Of a stretch of 64,000 bases of DNA, positions 47,202-58,340 are shown in pieces. Position 1 is the first letter of the stretch, and each line of letters opens with the position of its first letter. The stretch covers positions 24,129 to 88,128 of the forward strand of contig JAKAJL010000012.1 of assembly GCA_021813805.1 (NCBI GenBank), read 5' to 3'. Made by a program: the position numbers and the translations under genes. This DNA comes from Pseudomonadota bacterium. GTDB taxonomy: Bacteria; Pseudomonadota; Alphaproteobacteria; Rhizobiales; Beijerinckiaceae. The notes below the pieces were generated by a model. That model had not been told where the DNA came from, did no database searches, and was given only the letters and a program-made list of their open reading frames with translations.

Positions 47202-49202
47202 TCATCCCTTTTCGTGGAAATGGTTGAACACCAGCTTCGCCGTCGCCGCCGAGAAGCCCGGCGTTTTTTCCAGATCGGCCAGCGCCGCCGCCGCCACGGC
47301 CTTGGCGGTCCCGAAAGCCTGGAGCAGCGCCCTTTTGCGGGCCGGCCCGACCCCGGCGATCTCGTCGAGCGGGTTCTTCGCGAACGCCTTCTTGCGTCGC
47401 GCCCGATGGGTTCCGATCGCGAAGCGGTGGGCCTCGTCGCGCAGGCGCTGGACGAAGTAAAGCGCGGGATCGCGCGGCGCCAGTTTGAACGGCTCGCGCC
47501 CGGCGACGAAAAAAGTTTCGCGGCCGGCGTTGCGGTCAGGCCCCTTGGCGATCGAGGCGAGAGTCACGCCGGTCACGCCCAGTTCCTCCAGCACTTTGCG
47601 CACCGCCTCGAACTGGCCGCGCCCGCCGTCGATCAGAATCAGATCCGGCGCCTGAGGAAAAGCGTCGGGGTCTTCGGGCGCCGGAGTCTCGGCCTCCCTG
47701 AGCAGCCGCGAAAAACGGCGCGTCAAAACTTCACGCATCATGGCGTAATCGTCGCCGGGCGTGACGGGGCCCTTGATGTTGAAGGTCCGGTAATGGGTTT
47801 TCATGAAACCCTGAGGGCCGGCGACGATCATCGCGCCAATGGCCGAAGACCCCATGATGTGGGAATTGTCGTAGACTTCGACGCGGCGCGGCGGCTTCGC
47901 CATGCCGAAAGCCGAGCCCAGCGCCTCCAGCAGTTTTTGCTGGCTCGCACTGTCGGCGAGCCGCCGGCCCAGGGCTTCGCGGGCGTTGTTGGCGGCGTCG
48001 GCGACCATTTCCTTCTTCTCGCCGCGCTGGGGCGCGACGATCTCGATTCGATAGCCTTCGCGCTCCGCCAAAGCTTCTTCGAGCCAAGCCGCCTCCTCGA
48101 TGGCGTGGGAGAGCAGGACGAGCCTCGGCGGCGGGCGCTCGGCATAGAACTGGGCGACGAAAGGCCCCAGGACCTCGCCGGGCGGAAGAGTCTTGTCGGC
48201 GCGCGGAAAATAGGCGCGATTGCCCCAGTTCTGGAAGGCGCGGTAAAACACCGCCTCGACGCAGAAATGACCGGCCTCCTCGTGAAGCGCGAAGACGTCG
48301 GCTTCTGCGACGGCGCGCGGATTGATCCCCTGCTGGCCCTGAATCGCGGCCAGCGCCGAAATGCGGTCGCGCAGTTGCGCCGCGCGCTCGAACTCGAGCT
48401 TTTCCGCCGCCGCGTTCATGTCCTGCGCCAGACGCTCCCGCACCGCGCGCGATTTTCCGGCCAGAAAATCGCGCGCTTCGCGCGCCAGTTCGGCGTAATT
48501 TTCGGGCGAGATTTCGCCGGTGCAGGGCCCGGCGCAGCGCTTGATCTGGTAAAGGAGGCAGGGCCGGCTGCGGTTGTCGTAAAAGGAATTCTCGCAGGAG
48601 CGCAGCAGGAAGGCGCGTTGCAGCACGTTGAGCGTGCGGTTGACGGCGCCGACATTGGCGAAAGGCCCGAAATAATCGCCTTTGCGGCTCCGCGCGCCGC
48701 GATGTTTGGTCAGTTGCGCGCCGCGTTCGTCTTTTGTCAGAAGGATATAGGGGAAAGACTTGTCATCGCGCATCAGCACGTTGAAGCGCGGCTTGAGCTG
48801 CTTGATGAGATTGGCTTCGAGCAGCAGGGCCTCGACCTCGGTGCGGGTCGAGACGAAGACCATCGAGGCGGTGAGCGCGATCATTCGCGCGATGCGATTG
48901 GCGTGGCCGGCGAGCCGGGTATAGGAGGCGACGCGCTTCTTGATGCTTTTCGCCTTGCCGACATAGAGCACCGCGCCGTCCTCGCCGATCATGCGATAGA
49001 CGCCTGGTCCCATCGGCGCATGTTTCCAATGCGCGCGGATCGCCTTCAAGCCGCGCCTGAACGAGGAGGCGGCGGGCTCGGCGTCGAGGTCGAGATCGAC
49101 GCCGGAGCTTTCGTCCAGCCCGGCAAGAACAGCCTCTTCGGCCTCGTCGGGCTCCAGAAGCTCTTCCGGCGGCGCGTCGATCTGGTTTTTTGGGCGACTC
49201 AT
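47202..49202 (-). CDS. uvrC: UvrABC excinuclease subunit C
   Basis: 666 aa. GIY-YIG nuclease domain at about 60-140 ([26 protein letters not shown]), UVR motif about 245-280, C-terminal RNase H-like nuclease ([18 protein letters not shown]) and helix-hairpin-helix at the end ([17 protein letters not shown]). Makes the 3' and 5' incisions in nucleotide excision repair. Followed by pgsA about 200 bases on. Confidence 0.97.
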   Translation of the reverse strand: MSRPKNQIDAPPEELLEPDEAEEAVLAGLDESSGVDLDLDAEPAASSFRRGLKAIRAHWKHAPMGPGVYRMIGEDGAVLYVGKAKSIKKRVASYTRLAGHANRIARMIALTASMVFVSTRTEVEALLLEANLIKQLKPRFNVLMRDDKSFPYILLTKDERGAQLTKHRGARSRKGDYFGPFANVGAVNRTLNVLQRAFLLRSCENSFYDNRSRPCLLYQIKRCAGPCTGEISPENYAELAREARDFLAGKSRAVRERLAQDMNAAAEKLEFERAAQLRDRISALAAIQGQQGINPRAVAEADVFALHEEAGHFCVEAVFYRAFQNWGNRAYFPRADKTLPPGEVLGPFVAQFYAERPPPRLVLLSHAIEEAAWLEEALAEREGYRIEIVAPQRGEKKEMVADAANNAREALGRRLADSASQQKLLEALGSAFGMAKPPRRVEVYDNSHIMGSSAIGAMIVAGPQGFMKTHYRTFNIKGPVTPGDDYAMMREVLTRRFSRLLREAETPAPEDPDAFPQAPDLILIDGGRGQFEAVRKVLEELGVTGVTLASIAKGPDRNAGRETFFVAGREPFKLAPRDPALYFVQRLRDEAHRFAIGTHRARRKKAFAKNPLDEIAGVGPARKRALLQAFGTAKAVAAAALADLEKTPGFSAATAKLVFNHFHEKG

Positions 49203-49795
49203 GACCCTAATCTAGGCGCTGTGGCCCCGCCGCGAAACGGCTGTCGCTTGCGCGATCCGTGATTGCCGCCCGATGGCGGGAGCCATGAAAAACACATCGA
49301 CGCGCAAACCAACCAACGGGCGGTTTGAGGTCCGTGTCGAGATTCATCGCGTGAATCGCTTTCATCTCGACTTTTTCCGCCGGGCGGCGGTCGCGATCCG
49401 CCTGGCGCCGAGCCTTTGCGCGATCCGCGCCAAGGTCCCCGCGACTTTCTCCCCGGAAAAGCGGCGGCGGCGACGCCCCGCGCCGACGGCGCCCCGAAGC
49501 GCCGGCTTCCCCGAAGCAGCGTCGCCGTGGTTGGACTTGCGGCGAGGACTCCACCCAGACCGCGCCCTCAGACTCGCCGGCATGCGGTGAAGGCGCCTCC
49601 CCCCGCAGTCGGCTTACACTTTTTCATCATCTGCGCGCGCCGCCGTTTTGTGCATAGTCCCCTTGGCGGCGCCGGCCCTGGGTCGGGCCGGCGTGCGGGG
49701 ATGATTGACCCGTGAGGCCCTCGCGCCGAACAAGAACGGCGTCCGCCCTGCGGGAAAACAGGCCGCAGCCAGGCGGCTGGTTCTGGGAGAATGGA
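49203..49795. other. Long intergenic region between uvrC and glcB
   Basis: No convincing gene is seen. An open frame at 49273-49590 (plus) is Arg-rich and unlike any family. A strong hairpin, CGCCGGCCC / GGGCCGGCG with a 6-base loop, lies at 49670-49693, about 100 bases before the glcB start, and may be part of its leader. Confidence 0.4.
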
Positions 49796-51958
49796 ATGTC
49801 GAGCCGAATCCGCCATGGGCGCATGGACGTCGCCGCCAATCTGCATGAGTTCGTCAGTCAAGAGGTTCTGCCGGGCCTCGGCTTCGACGCGCCGTCCTTC
49901 TGGGCGGGGCTGGAAAAATTCCTGCTCGATCTCGCCCCGCGCAACCGCGCTCTGCTCGAAAAGCGTGAAGCGATTCAGGCGCGGATCGACGCCTGGCATC
50001 GCGAGCGCAAGGGCAAGGTTTTTGACGCGGAGGCCTATCGGCTCTTCCTGACCGAGATCGGCTATCTGGTTCCGCGCGGAAACGCGTTCAAGGTCGAAAC
50101 AGCTCACGTCGATCCCGAAATCACTGTTCAGGCCGGCCCCCAGCTCGTCGTTCCGATTCTGAATGCGCGCTATGCGCTGAACGCCGCCAATGCGCGCTGG
50201 GGCTCGCTCTATGACGCCCTCTACGGCACGGATGCGATCCTGCCGCCGGACCCGGCGAAAAAGGGCTACGACCCGGCGCGCGGCGCGGCCGTGATCGCCT
50301 GGGGCCGCGATTTCCTCGACCGCATCGCGCCTTTGACCGGCGCTTCGCATCGCGAGGTCGTCCAATATGCCGTCGAGAATGGCGCGCTTCAGGCGAAATT
50401 GGACGGCGGCGTTGCGGCGCTCGCCGATCAGCGGCTGTTCGCGGGGTTTGCCGGCGAGCCCGCCACGCCGCGCGCCGTTCTGCTCAGGCATCACGGACTT
50501 CATGTCGAAATTCGTATCGACCGTGATCATCCGATCGGCCGCACCGACCGCGCCGGCGTCGCCGACATCGTTCTCGAAGCGGCTCTGACCGCGATCCAGG
50601 ATTGCGAGGACTCGGTCGCCGCCGTGGACGCCGAGGACAAGGTCGCCGTCTATCGCAACTGGCTCGGCCTGATGAAGGGCGACCTTGCCGCGACTTTTGC
50701 GAAGAACGGCAAGGAATTGCACCGCTATATGGCCCCGGACCGCGCTTACCTGTCGCCCGAGGGCAAGCCATTCGCGCTGCCCGGGCGCGCGCTGCTTCTG
50801 GTGCGCAATGTCGGCCACCTGATGACCAGCGAAGCGGTGCTGATCGACGGCGTCGAGGCGCCCGAAGGCCTGCTCGACGCCATGTTCACCAGCCTGATCG
50901 CCCTTTACGACCTGAGGGGTCTTGGCCGCTTCCGCAACAGTCGCGCCGGCTCGATCTATATCGTCAAGCCGAAGATGCACGGGCCGGAGGAGGTCGCCTT
51001 TTCGAACGAAATTTTCGGCCGCGTCGAGGAGGCGCTGGGCTTGCCGCGATTCACCATCAAGATGGGAATCATGGACGAGGAGCGGCGCACAACGGTCAAT
51101 CTCGTCGAATGCATCCGCGCGGCGAAGGAGCGTGTGTTTTTCATCAATACCGGTTTTCTGGATCGCACCGGCGACGAGATCCATACCTCGATGGAAGCCG
51201 GGCCGATGATCCGCAAGAACGACATGAAGAACGCGGTCTGGATCGCAGCCTACGAGGATAACAACGTCGATGTCGGCTTAAGCGTCGGCCTGCCCGGCCA
51301 CGCCCAGATCGGCAAGGGCATGTGGGCCATGCCGGACATGATGGCGGCCATGCTGAAGACCAAGGGCGCCCATCCTCGCGCCGGGGCCAATAGCGCCTGG
51401 GTGCCGTCGCCGACCGCCGCGACTCTTCACGCCACCCATTATCACGATGTCGATGTCGCCGCCCGGCAACAGGAGATTTACGCGCGCCCGCCGGCGAGGC
51501 TTGAGGCGATCCTGACGATTCCGCTCGCCGACCGGATCAACTGGTCGCCGCAGGAGATCAACGAGGAGCTGGAGAACAACGCGCAAGGGATTCTGGGCTA
51601 TGTCGTGCGCTGGATCAATTCCGGGGTCGGCTGCTCCAAAGTGCCGGACATTCATGGCGTCGGGCTGATGGAAGACCGCGCCACCCTGCGCATTTCCAGC
51701 CAGCATATCGCCAACTGGCTGCGCCACGGCATTTGCAGCGCCGATCAGGTCCTCGACGTGATGCGGCGCATGGCGGCGGTGGTGGACGGGCAGAACGCGG
51801 GCGACCCGGATTACCGTCCGATGGCGCCGGATTTCGACGGCAGCGTCGCCTTTCACGCGGCCTGCGATTTGGTGTTCAAGGGCGCGCAGCAGCCCAACGG
51901 CTATACCGAGCCGGTGCTGCACGCGCGGCGCCGAGAAGCCAAGGCGCGGAGATCGTAA
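49796..51958 (+). CDS. glcB: Malate synthase G
   Basis: Condenses glyoxylate and acetyl-CoA to malate. 720 aa, the normal MSG length. Active-site blocks: [47 protein letters not shown], and [17 protein letters not shown]. The ATG at 49796 follows GGGAGAATGG. Isocitrate lyase is not adjacent. A terminator-like hairpin separates it from the convergent rpe. Confidence 0.96.
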   Translation: MSSRIRHGRMDVAANLHEFVSQEVLPGLGFDAPSFWAGLEKFLLDLAPRNRALLEKREAIQARIDAWHRERKGKVFDAEAYRLFLTEIGYLVPRGNAFKVETAHVDPEITVQAGPQLVVPILNARYALNAANARWGSLYDALYGTDAILPPDPAKKGYDPARGAAVIAWGRDFLDRIAPLTGASHREVVQYAVENGALQAKLDGGVAALADQRLFAGFAGEPATPRAVLLRHHGLHVEIRIDRDHPIGRTDRAGVADIVLEAALTAIQDCEDSVAAVDAEDKVAVYRNWLGLMKGDLAATFAKNGKELHRYMAPDRAYLSPEGKPFALPGRALLLVRNVGHLMTSEAVLIDGVEAPEGLLDAMFTSLIALYDLRGLGRFRNSRAGSIYIVKPKMHGPEEVAFSNEIFGRVEEALGLPRFTIKMGIMDEERRTTVNLVECIRAAKERVFFINTGFLDRTGDEIHTSMEAGPMIRKNDMKNAVWIAAYEDNNVDVGLSVGLPGHAQIGKGMWAMPDMMAAMLKTKGAHPRAGANSAWVPSPTAATLHATHYHDVDVAARQQEIYARPPARLEAILTIPLADRINWSPQEINEELENNAQGILGYVVRWINSGVGCSKVPDIHGVGLMEDRATLRISSQHIANWLRHGICSADQVLDVMRRMAAVVDGQNAGDPDYRPMAPDFDGSVAFHAACDLVFKGAQQPNGYTEPVLHARRREAKARRS

Positions 51959-51970
51959 TGTCCAAGAAAA

Positions 51971-51998
51971 CGCCCGCGGTTCGGGAAAACCGCAGGCG
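51971..51998. terminator. Bidirectional terminator-like hairpin between glcB and rpe
   Basis: CGCC-x-GCGGTT pairs with AACCGC-x-GGCG (10 bp with one mismatch) around a 6-base loop, 12 bases after the glcB stop and 27 before the rpe end. Confidence 0.55.
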
Positions 51999-52025
51999 CA
52001 GTTTCGAAGAGCCTTGAAACGCGGA

Positions 52026-52733
52026 TCAGGCGGCGGACTTGACCCGCGCCGCTTCGGCCGCCGCGCGGATGGCCGCGATGTTGCGGCCATAGACTTCCGG
52101 ATTGTCCACCGAACCGCCCTTGAACACGGCGGAGCCGGCGACGAGCGCGTCGGCGCCCGCCGCGACGACCAGCGGCGCGGTTTCCGGAGTGATGCCGCCG
52201 TCGATCTCGATATGGATCGGGCGGTCGCCGATCATGGCGCGGATCTGGCGCACTTTCTCGACCTGGCTCTCGATGAAACTCTGGCCGCCGAAGCCTGGGT
52301 TGACCGTCATGATCAGGACAAGGTCGATGCGGTCGAGGATGAATTCGATCGCACTGGCGGGGGTCGAAGGATTGAGCGACACGCCGGCCTTGGCGCCGAG
52401 CGAGCGAATGAGTTGCAGCGAGCGGTCGAGATGGGGACCGGCCTCGGCATGGACGGTGACGATGTCGGAGCCCGCCTTGACGAAGGCTTCGATATAGGGA
52501 TCGACCGGGGCGATCATCAGATGGACGTCCATCACGCCCTTGATGTGCTTGCGGATGGCGGCGCAGGTGGCCGGGCCGAAGGTGATGTTGGGGACGTAAT
52601 GGCCGTCCATGACGTCCACATGGACCCAATCGCAGCCCTGAGCTTCGATGGCGCGGCATTCGGCGCCGAAATTGGCGAAATCGGCGGAGAGGATCGACGG
52701 AGCGATCTTGATGCTGCGGTCGAAGGGTTTCAT
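52026..52733 (-). CDS. rpe: Ribulose-phosphate 3-epimerase
   Basis: Interconverts ribulose-5-P and xylulose-5-P for ribulose regeneration. 235 aa TIM barrel. IAPSILSADFANFG, HVDVMDGHYVPNITFGP, and TVNPGFGGQSF, IDGGI carry the metal and catalytic residues. The ATG at 52733 has AAGGA upstream. It is the last gene of the cbb operon, 73 bases after cbbM (cbbE would be an equal name). Confidence 0.96.
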   Translation of the reverse strand: MKPFDRSIKIAPSILSADFANFGAECRAIEAQGCDWVHVDVMDGHYVPNITFGPATCAAIRKHIKGVMDVHLMIAPVDPYIEAFVKAGSDIVTVHAEAGPHLDRSLQLIRSLGAKAGVSLNPSTPASAIEFILDRIDLVLIMTVNPGFGGQSFIESQVEKVRQIRAMIGDRPIHIEIDGGITPETAPLVVAAGADALVAGSAVFKGGSVDNPEVYGRNIAAIRAAAEAARVKSAA

Positions 52734-52760
52734 GGGCGGTCCTTTCGAGACTTTCATATG

Positions 52761-52795
52761 CGGGGCTCCCTCTCCCCGCAAAAAGGGGAGAGGGA
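52761..52795 (-). repeat. Palindrome between cbbM and rpe
   Basis: TCCCTCTCCCC and GGGGAGAGGGA form an 11-bp perfect stem with a 7-base A-rich loop (core 52767-52795). No T-run follows on the minus strand. It resembles the palindrome around the pccA terminator at 36786-36850. Confidence 0.5.
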
Positions 52796-52806
52796 ATTTC
52801 GTTTGA

Positions 52807-54192
52807 TTACGCGGCGGCTTGGCCGAGCTTGTCGCGCCAGCCGGGGAACAGCTTGTCGGCGTCGTGCGGGAAGCTGACGAAGGCCCGGGCGAATTCGCGG
52901 TGGCTCTTGGCGAATTCGATCGGATTGGCTTTCGCCTTCCAGCACTGTTCCGCCTGACGCAGCGAGGTGGCCCCGGCCGCGCCGCCGTCGATATGTCCGA
53001 AGGCGCCGCCGCCGGCCGTCATGATCAGGTTGGAATGGCCGAGGTTGTCGAAGAAGCCCGGCATGCGCAGGGCGTTCATTCCGCCCGAGATGATCGGCGT
53101 GGTCGGGGCCATGCCCAGCCAGTCCTGCTCATAATAGGGGCCCTGCGCCTTGTCCTCGGTCAGCATGAAGGCGATGTTGCGGTCGGCCGCCTCGCCTTCC
53201 ATCTTGCCGAAGCCCATCGTGCCGGTGTGGATGCCCGACGCGCCCTGGAGGCGAGCCATTTTAGACAGCACGAAGGCGGTATAGCCGCGCTTCGACGAGG
53301 GCGAGGTCACGGCGCCGTGGCCGGCGCGGTGATAGTGCAGGTACTGCTTGGGGAACTGGCGGCGGGCGGTGGTGACGGCCGCCGGGCCGGCGACATATCC
53401 GTCCACCAGGAAGGCGACGTGATCGGCGTTGGGGCCGAAGGTCTCCAGGATATATTCGCCGCGCGCGACCATTTCGTAATGGTCGTCGGCGGTGATGTTG
53501 AAGGAAAACAGCTTGGCCTGGCCGGTCTTGTCCTGGGCGCGGACCATGGCGTCGTTCACCAGGCGCACGGCCTCGCGGAAGGGCGCGAAGGTCTGGTTGC
53601 CCTGGGGCTCGTCGTTCTTGATGAAGTCGCCGCCCAGCCAGAAATCATAGCAAGCGTCGGCGAACGGCTTCGGGCGCAGGCCGAGCTTCGGCTTGATGAT
53701 GGTGCCGACGATGAAGCCGCCGTCAACCACCGGGCGGCCGAGAACGCGCCACAGATCCTTGATCGTGGTGGACGGGCCGTCGAACAGGCGCAAGTAAGCC
53801 GGAGGCACGTAGAAGTCGTGCATCTTGCCATATTCGATGTCGCCCATGCCCTGGTTGTTGCCGATGGTGAGCGTCAGGAAGGAGGCGATCATCGCCCGGC
53901 CGTCGATGATGTTGCGGTCGAACAGCTCGATCGGATAGGCGATCTTCATCAGTTCCTTGGATTCGTCGATCTCATAAACCAGCGCGTCCACGCCGCGGGT
54001 GAAATCGTCGGTGGTCGAGACTTCGACATTGGTGCCCGTCGAGGATTCGGCGGCGAAGTGGGCGGCGGCGGCAAGGTAAGTGCCGTGGCCGGGCTTCGGC
54101 TTCATGTGATAGGCGACGAGAACATGGCGGCCGCCTGCGATGAGGTCGGCTTCCTTGAGTTTCAGATTGGCGTAGCGATCTGACTGGTCCAT
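52807..54192 (-). CDS. cbbM: Ribulose-bisphosphate carboxylase, form II
   Basis: CO2-fixing enzyme of the Calvin cycle. 461 aa; form II needs no small subunit, and none is here. Catalytic Lys167 in TIIKPKLG, and the carbamylated Lys192 in [23 protein letters not shown] and [10 protein letters not shown] are typical of form II. It lies 110 bases after cbbA, from which a terminator-like hairpin and a tandem repeat separate it, and has its own AAGGAAAA ribosome site. No cbbQ or cbbO is seen downstream. Confidence 0.98.
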   Translation of the reverse strand: MDQSDRYANLKLKEADLIAGGRHVLVAYHMKPKPGHGTYLAAAAHFAAESSTGTNVEVSTTDDFTRGVDALVYEIDESKELMKIAYPIELFDRNIIDGRAMIASFLTLTIGNNQGMGDIEYGKMHDFYVPPAYLRLFDGPSTTIKDLWRVLGRPVVDGGFIVGTIIKPKLGLRPKPFADACYDFWLGGDFIKNDEPQGNQTFAPFREAVRLVNDAMVRAQDKTGQAKLFSFNITADDHYEMVARGEYILETFGPNADHVAFLVDGYVAGPAAVTTARRQFPKQYLHYHRAGHGAVTSPSSKRGYTAFVLSKMARLQGASGIHTGTMGFGKMEGEAADRNIAFMLTEDKAQGPYYEQDWLGMAPTTPIISGGMNALRMPGFFDNLGHSNLIMTAGGGAFGHIDGGAAGATSLRQAEQCWKAKANPIEFAKSHREFARAFVSFPHDADKLFPGWRDKLGQAAA

Positions 54193-54203
54193 TTTGGTTT
54201 TCC

Positions 54204-54230
54204 TTGGCGTGGTTTGTTTTTGGCGTGGTT
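54204..54230 (-). repeat. Tandem 11-bp repeat in the cbbM leader
   Basis: TTGGCGTGGTT occurs at 54204-54214 and 54220-54230 (16-base period); in the mRNA it reads AACCACGCCAA twice. It lies between the hairpin and the cbbM ribosome site and is a candidate RNA- or protein-binding site. Confidence 0.55.
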
Positions 54231-54264
54231 GATTTATTTCCGTCTGCCCGGACGGTTTTTTTGG

Positions 54265-54296
54265 AAAAAGCCGGCGCCGCGCGGACGGCGCCGGCT
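54265..54296 (-). terminator. Terminator-like hairpin between cbbA and cbbM
   Basis: An 11-bp perfect stem (AGCCGGCGCCG / CGGCGCCGGCT) with a 6-base loop, followed on the minus strand by TTTTTCC. It starts 7 bases after the cbbA stop. Within an operon it may give partial termination, mRNA 3'-end protection, or mark an internal promoter boundary. Confidence 0.7.
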
Positions 54297-54302
54297 CAGA
54301 AA

Positions 54303-55382
54303 TCAGGCCGCCGACTTGGCCGGGATGACCGGGTCGAGGGCGCCGCTGGCGTAGAGCTTGGCCATTTCGCTCATCGGCTTGACCTTGATGAGCTGAGCGC
54401 GGCCGGCGCAGCCGAAAGCCTCGAAGCGGTCGCGGCAGACCTTGCTCATGGCGTCCATCGCGGGCTTGAGGAACTTGCGCGGATCGAATTCCGCCTTGTT
54501 CTTGGTGGCGACGCGGCGGAATTCGGCGGTGGCCGCGAGGCGCAGGTCGGTGTCGATATTGACCTTGCGCACGCCGTATTTGATGCCGCGCACGATCTCC
54601 TCGACCGGCACGCCATAGGTCTCGCGCATCTCGCCGCCGTTCTCGTTGAACAGGTGCCGATATTCTTCCGGCACCGAGGAGGAGCCGTGCATGACCAGAT
54701 GGGTGTTCGGCAGCTTGGCGTGGATTTCGGCGATGCGGCTGATGGCCAGCACGTCGCTGGTCGGCTTCTTGGTGAACTTGTAGGCGCCGTGCGAGGTGCC
54801 GATGGCGACGGCGAGCGCGTCCACCTTGGTGGCGGCGACGAAAGCCATGGCTTCGTCGGGGTCGGTCAGAAGGTCCTTGTGGTCGAGCTTGCCCTCGAAA
54901 CCGTGGCCGTCCTCGGCTTCGCCATGGCCGGTTTCGAGCGAGCCGAGGCAGCCGAGCTCTCCTTCGACCGAGGCGCCGACCATATGAGCGAGGCGCGCCA
55001 CTTCCGAGGTGATGGCGACATTGTACTCGTAGGTCGACGGGGTCTTTCCATCCTCTTTGAGCGAGCCGTCCATCATGACGCTGGTAAAACCGTTCTGGAT
55101 CGCCGAAAGGCAGGTCGAGACGCGCTCGCCATGGTCCTGATGGACGCAGAGCGGAATTTCCGGATACATGCCTTCGAGGGCTTCCATCATCTTGGCGAAC
55201 ATGATGTCGCCGGCATAGGCGCGGGCGCCGCGGCTCGCCTGGATGATGACCGGCGCGTTGACTGCGCGGGCCGCCTCCATGATGGCGAGAGCCTGTTCCA
55301 TATTGTTCACGTTGAAAGCGGGCACGCCGTAGCTGTGTTCGGCGGCGTGGTCCAGCAGTTGCCTGAGCGTGATACGGGCCAT
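54303..55382 (-). CDS. cbbA: Fructose-bisphosphate aldolase, class II (CbbA type)
   Basis: Makes FBP and SBP in the Calvin cycle. 359 aa. Zinc ligands in VHQDHGE and the [13 protein letters not shown] opening; ending with the helical C-terminus typical of CbbA. It is 11 bases from cbbT. Confidence 0.96.
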   Translation of the reverse strand: MARITLRQLLDHAAEHSYGVPAFNVNNMEQALAIMEAARAVNAPVIIQASRGARAYAGDIMFAKMMEALEGMYPEIPLCVHQDHGERVSTCLSAIQNGFTSVMMDGSLKEDGKTPSTYEYNVAITSEVARLAHMVGASVEGELGCLGSLETGHGEAEDGHGFEGKLDHKDLLTDPDEAMAFVAATKVDALAVAIGTSHGAYKFTKKPTSDVLAISRIAEIHAKLPNTHLVMHGSSSVPEEYRHLFNENGGEMRETYGVPVEEIVRGIKYGVRKVNIDTDLRLAATAEFRRVATKNKAEFDPRKFLKPAMDAMSKVCRDRFEAFGCAGRAQLIKVKPMSEMAKLYASGALDPVIPAKSAA

Positions 55383-55393
55383 GTCGTCACTCC

Positions 55394-57403
55394 TTAGGAA
55401 ATCAGGGATTTGGCGGCGGCGGCCACGGCTTCCGCCGTGATGCCGAAGTGCTTGTAGAGGTCGGGCGCGGGCGCGGAGGCGCCGAAGCCCTTCATGCCGA
55501 CGAAGGCGGAGCGTTCGCCGAGCCAGCGGTCCCAGCCGAAGCGCAGCGCGGCTTCGACGCCGACGCGCGGGGCGGTTCCCAGCACCTGGCGCTGGTAGTC
55601 CTCGCTCTGGCGCTCGAACAGCTCCCAGCAGGGCATCGAGACCACCGCGGCCTTGATTCCCTCCATGGCGAGTTCATGCGCGGCGGCGACGGCGATCTCC
55701 ACCTCGGAGCCGGTGGCGAGCAGGGTCACGTCGCGCTTGCCGTCCGCCTCTCGGAGCACATAGGCGCCCTTGGCGGTCAGGTTCTCGCCCGAAGCCTCGG
55801 TGCGCAGGGGCGTCAGCGCCTGGCGGCTGAGGGCGAGCGAGGAGGGCGTGGACTTCTCGGCCAGCGCCGCGGCCCAGCTTTCAGAGGTCTCGACGGCGTC
55901 GCAGGGACGGAAGACCAGCATGTTGGGCAGGGCGCGCAGCGAAGGCAGGATCTCGACCGGCTGATGGGTCGGGCCGTCCTCGCCGAGGCCGATGGAGTCA
56001 TGCGTCAGGACATAGATGACCCGGACGCCCATCAGCGACGATAGGCGCATGGCGCCGCGCGCATAGTCGGAAAAGATCAGGAAGGTGCCGCCATAGGGGA
56101 TGAACCCGCCGTGGAGGGCGATGCCGTTCATGGCCGCGGCCATGCCGTGCTCGCGGATGCCGTAATGGATGTAGCGTCCGCCGAAGGCCCCCGGCTGAAC
56201 CGAGTCCATGCCCTTGGTGATGGTGAGGTTGGAATGGGTCAGGTCGGCCGAACCGCCGATGGTGACGTCGGTCGCGGCGTTGATCGCGGCGAGCGCGATT
56301 TCCGACGCCTTGCGGGTGGCGATCTTCGGCTTTTCCTCGACCTGTTTGGCGATCAACTCCTTCAGCGCCGCCTCGGCGGCGGCGGGAAGCGCGCCGGAGA
56401 CCTGGGCGTTGAACGCGGCGGCCTTGCCGCTGGCGGCGAGGCGCGCCTTCCACTTGTCCTGGGCGGCGGCGCCGCGCGCGGCGACCTTGCGCCATTCGTT
56501 CAGCACCGGCGTCGGCACGACGAAGGGCGTGTGGGGCCAGTTGAGTTTCTCGCGGGCCCCGGCGATTTCGGCGGCGCCGAGCGCTTCGCCATGGGCCTTG
56601 GACGTGCCGGCGCGGGTCGGCGCGCCATAGCCGATGACGGTGTTGCAGGCGATCAGCCAGGGCTTGTCGCCATGCGCGCGGGCCTTGGCGATCGCGGCTT
56701 CGATTTCCTTCTCGTCATGGCCGTTGATGCGGACCGTGTGCCATCCGGCGGCCTTGAAACGGGCGACCTGGTCGGTCGAGGTCGAGAGGCTGGTCGAGCC
56801 GTCGATCGAAATCTGGTTGTCGTCCCACAGGAGAATCAGCTTGCCGAGCTTGAGGTGGCCGGCGAGGTCGATCGCCTCGTGGGAAATGCCCTCCATCAGG
56901 CAGCCGTCGCCGGCGATCACATAGGTATAGTGATCCACGAGGTCGTTGCCGTAGCGAGCGTTCATCATGCGCTCGGCGAGCGCCATGCCGACGGCGGTGG
57001 CGACGCCCTGGCCGAGCGGACCGGTGGTGGTCTCGATGCCCAGCGCATGGCCGTATTCGGGATGGCCGGCGGTGTGGCTGCCGAGCTGGCGGAATTTTTC
57101 CAGCTGCTCGATCGGCATATCCGGGTAGCCGACCAGATAGTGCAGCGCATATTGCAGCATCGAGCCGTGGCCGGCCGAGAGCACGAAACGGTCGCGGTCG
57201 GGCCAGGCGGAATCCGCCGGATTGAGATTCATGAAGCGGGTGAACAGCACGGTGGCGACATCGGCCATGCCCATGGGCATGCCGGGGTGTCCCGATTTGG
57301 CCTTTTCCACAGCGTCCATCGCCAGCGCGCGGATGGCGTTGGCCATGTCGGCGAAGGAGGGGCCTGCCGCCGAGGCGCGTTCCGCAACCAGAGTATCGGT
57401 CAT
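55394..57403 (-). CDS. cbbT: Transketolase
   Basis: TPP enzyme moving two-carbon units in ribulose regeneration. 669 aa. TPP motif [40 protein letters not shown] near the N-terminus; [14 protein letters not shown] for the pyrimidine domain. Same-strand neighbours cbbP and cbbA. Confidence 0.97.
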   Translation of the reverse strand: MTDTLVAERASAAGPSFADMANAIRALAMDAVEKAKSGHPGMPMGMADVATVLFTRFMNLNPADSAWPDRDRFVLSAGHGSMLQYALHYLVGYPDMPIEQLEKFRQLGSHTAGHPEYGHALGIETTTGPLGQGVATAVGMALAERMMNARYGNDLVDHYTYVIAGDGCLMEGISHEAIDLAGHLKLGKLILLWDDNQISIDGSTSLSTSTDQVARFKAAGWHTVRINGHDEKEIEAAIAKARAHGDKPWLIACNTVIGYGAPTRAGTSKAHGEALGAAEIAGAREKLNWPHTPFVVPTPVLNEWRKVAARGAAAQDKWKARLAASGKAAAFNAQVSGALPAAAEAALKELIAKQVEEKPKIATRKASEIALAAINAATDVTIGGSADLTHSNLTITKGMDSVQPGAFGGRYIHYGIREHGMAAAMNGIALHGGFIPYGGTFLIFSDYARGAMRLSSLMGVRVIYVLTHDSIGLGEDGPTHQPVEILPSLRALPNMLVFRPCDAVETSESWAAALAEKSTPSSLALSRQALTPLRTEASGENLTAKGAYVLREADGKRDVTLLATGSEVEIAVAAAHELAMEGIKAAVVSMPCWELFERQSEDYQRQVLGTAPRVGVEAALRFGWDRWLGERSAFVGMKGFGASAPAPDLYKHFGITAEAVAAAAKSLIS

Positions 57404-57452
57404 CGCGAAGTGTCCTTGTCTTGAGGGGTCGCTTGAAGCGTGGTTTTCGGGG

Positions 57453-58328
57453 TTACTTGGCGCGACGGCTGCGCTCGTGAATGCGCAGGATCATCGGCGT
57501 CAGGATGAGCTGCATCGCCAGATCCAGCTTGTCGCCGGGGATGACGATGGAATTGGCGCGGCTCATCCAACTGTTGTTGATCATCGACACCAGATAGGGG
57601 AAGTCGATGCCGCGCGGATCCCTGAAGCGGATCACGACCAGCGACTCGCCGGCGGTCGGAATCCAGCGGGCGATGAAGGGGTTGGAGGTGTCCACCACCG
57701 GAACGCGCTGGAAATTGATGTCGGTCTGGGTGAACTGGGGTGTGATCACATGCACATAGGAGTGCATGCGGCGCAGGATCGTGTCGGTGACCGCCTCGGT
57801 CGAATAGCCGCGCTGCGAGCGGTCGCGGTGGATTTTCTGGATCCATTCGAGATTGATCACCGGCACGACGCCGATCTTGAGATCGGCTGGGCCGGCGACG
57901 TCGATCGTGTCGGTCTTCACCGCGCCGTGCAGGCCTTCGTAGAAGAGCACGTCCGAGCCTTCGCCGATTTCGCGCCAGTCGGTGAAATGGCCGGGAGGGA
58001 CGCCATGGCGCTCGGCCTCGTCGGCGTCATGGACATAAGTGCGCGACAGGCATTTTCCGGTTTCTGCATAGGTGGAGAAGGACTTTGCCAGCTCGGCGAG
58101 CAGGTTGGCGTCCTCGGAGAAATGGCTGAAGCTGTGATCGCCGGCGGCGTGGCGCTTCGCCATTTCCGCCTTCATTTCAGCGCGGTCGTAACGATGGAAG
58201 GCGTCGCCCTCGATCGAGGCCGCCTTGATGCCTTCGCGGCGGAAGATTTGGTCGAAGGTGAATTTGACGGTGCTGGTGCCCGCGCCCGAGGAGCCGACGA
58301 CGGAAACGATGGGATGCTTGATGGACAT
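57453..58328 (-). CDS. cbbP: Phosphoribulokinase
   Basis: Makes ribulose-1,5-bisphosphate; Calvin-cycle specific. 291 aa, the proteobacterial (class I) length. P-loop [10 protein letters not shown] at 11-20, [10 protein letters not shown], and [12 protein letters not shown]. It lacks the plant-type Cys switch, so control is likely allosteric and by CbbR. 12 bases after cbbF. Confidence 0.97.
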   Translation of the reverse strand: MSIKHPIVSVVGSSGAGTSTVKFTFDQIFRREGIKAASIEGDAFHRYDRAEMKAEMAKRHAAGDHSFSHFSEDANLLAELAKSFSTYAETGKCLSRTYVHDADEAERHGVPPGHFTDWREIGEGSDVLFYEGLHGAVKTDTIDVAGPADLKIGVVPVINLEWIQKIHRDRSQRGYSTEAVTDTILRRMHSYVHVITPQFTQTDINFQRVPVVDTSNPFIARWIPTAGESLVVIRFRDPRGIDFPYLVSMINNSWMSRANSIVIPGDKLDLAMQLILTPMILRIHERSRRAK

Positions 58329-58340
58329 TCTTGTCAGTCC

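Noticed and set aside
47073..49262. 729-residue open frame on the plus strand
   Set aside because: It lies opposite uvrC, which has all expected domains; the frame has no family features and reflects high-GC codon bias.
49273..49590. Possible 105-residue Arg-rich protein between uvrC and glcB
   Set aside because: Composition is that of random GC-rich DNA, there is no good ribosome site and no family motif.
52819..54183. 454-residue open frame on the plus strand
   Set aside because: Antisense shadow of cbbM, whose active-site residues are intact on the minus strand.
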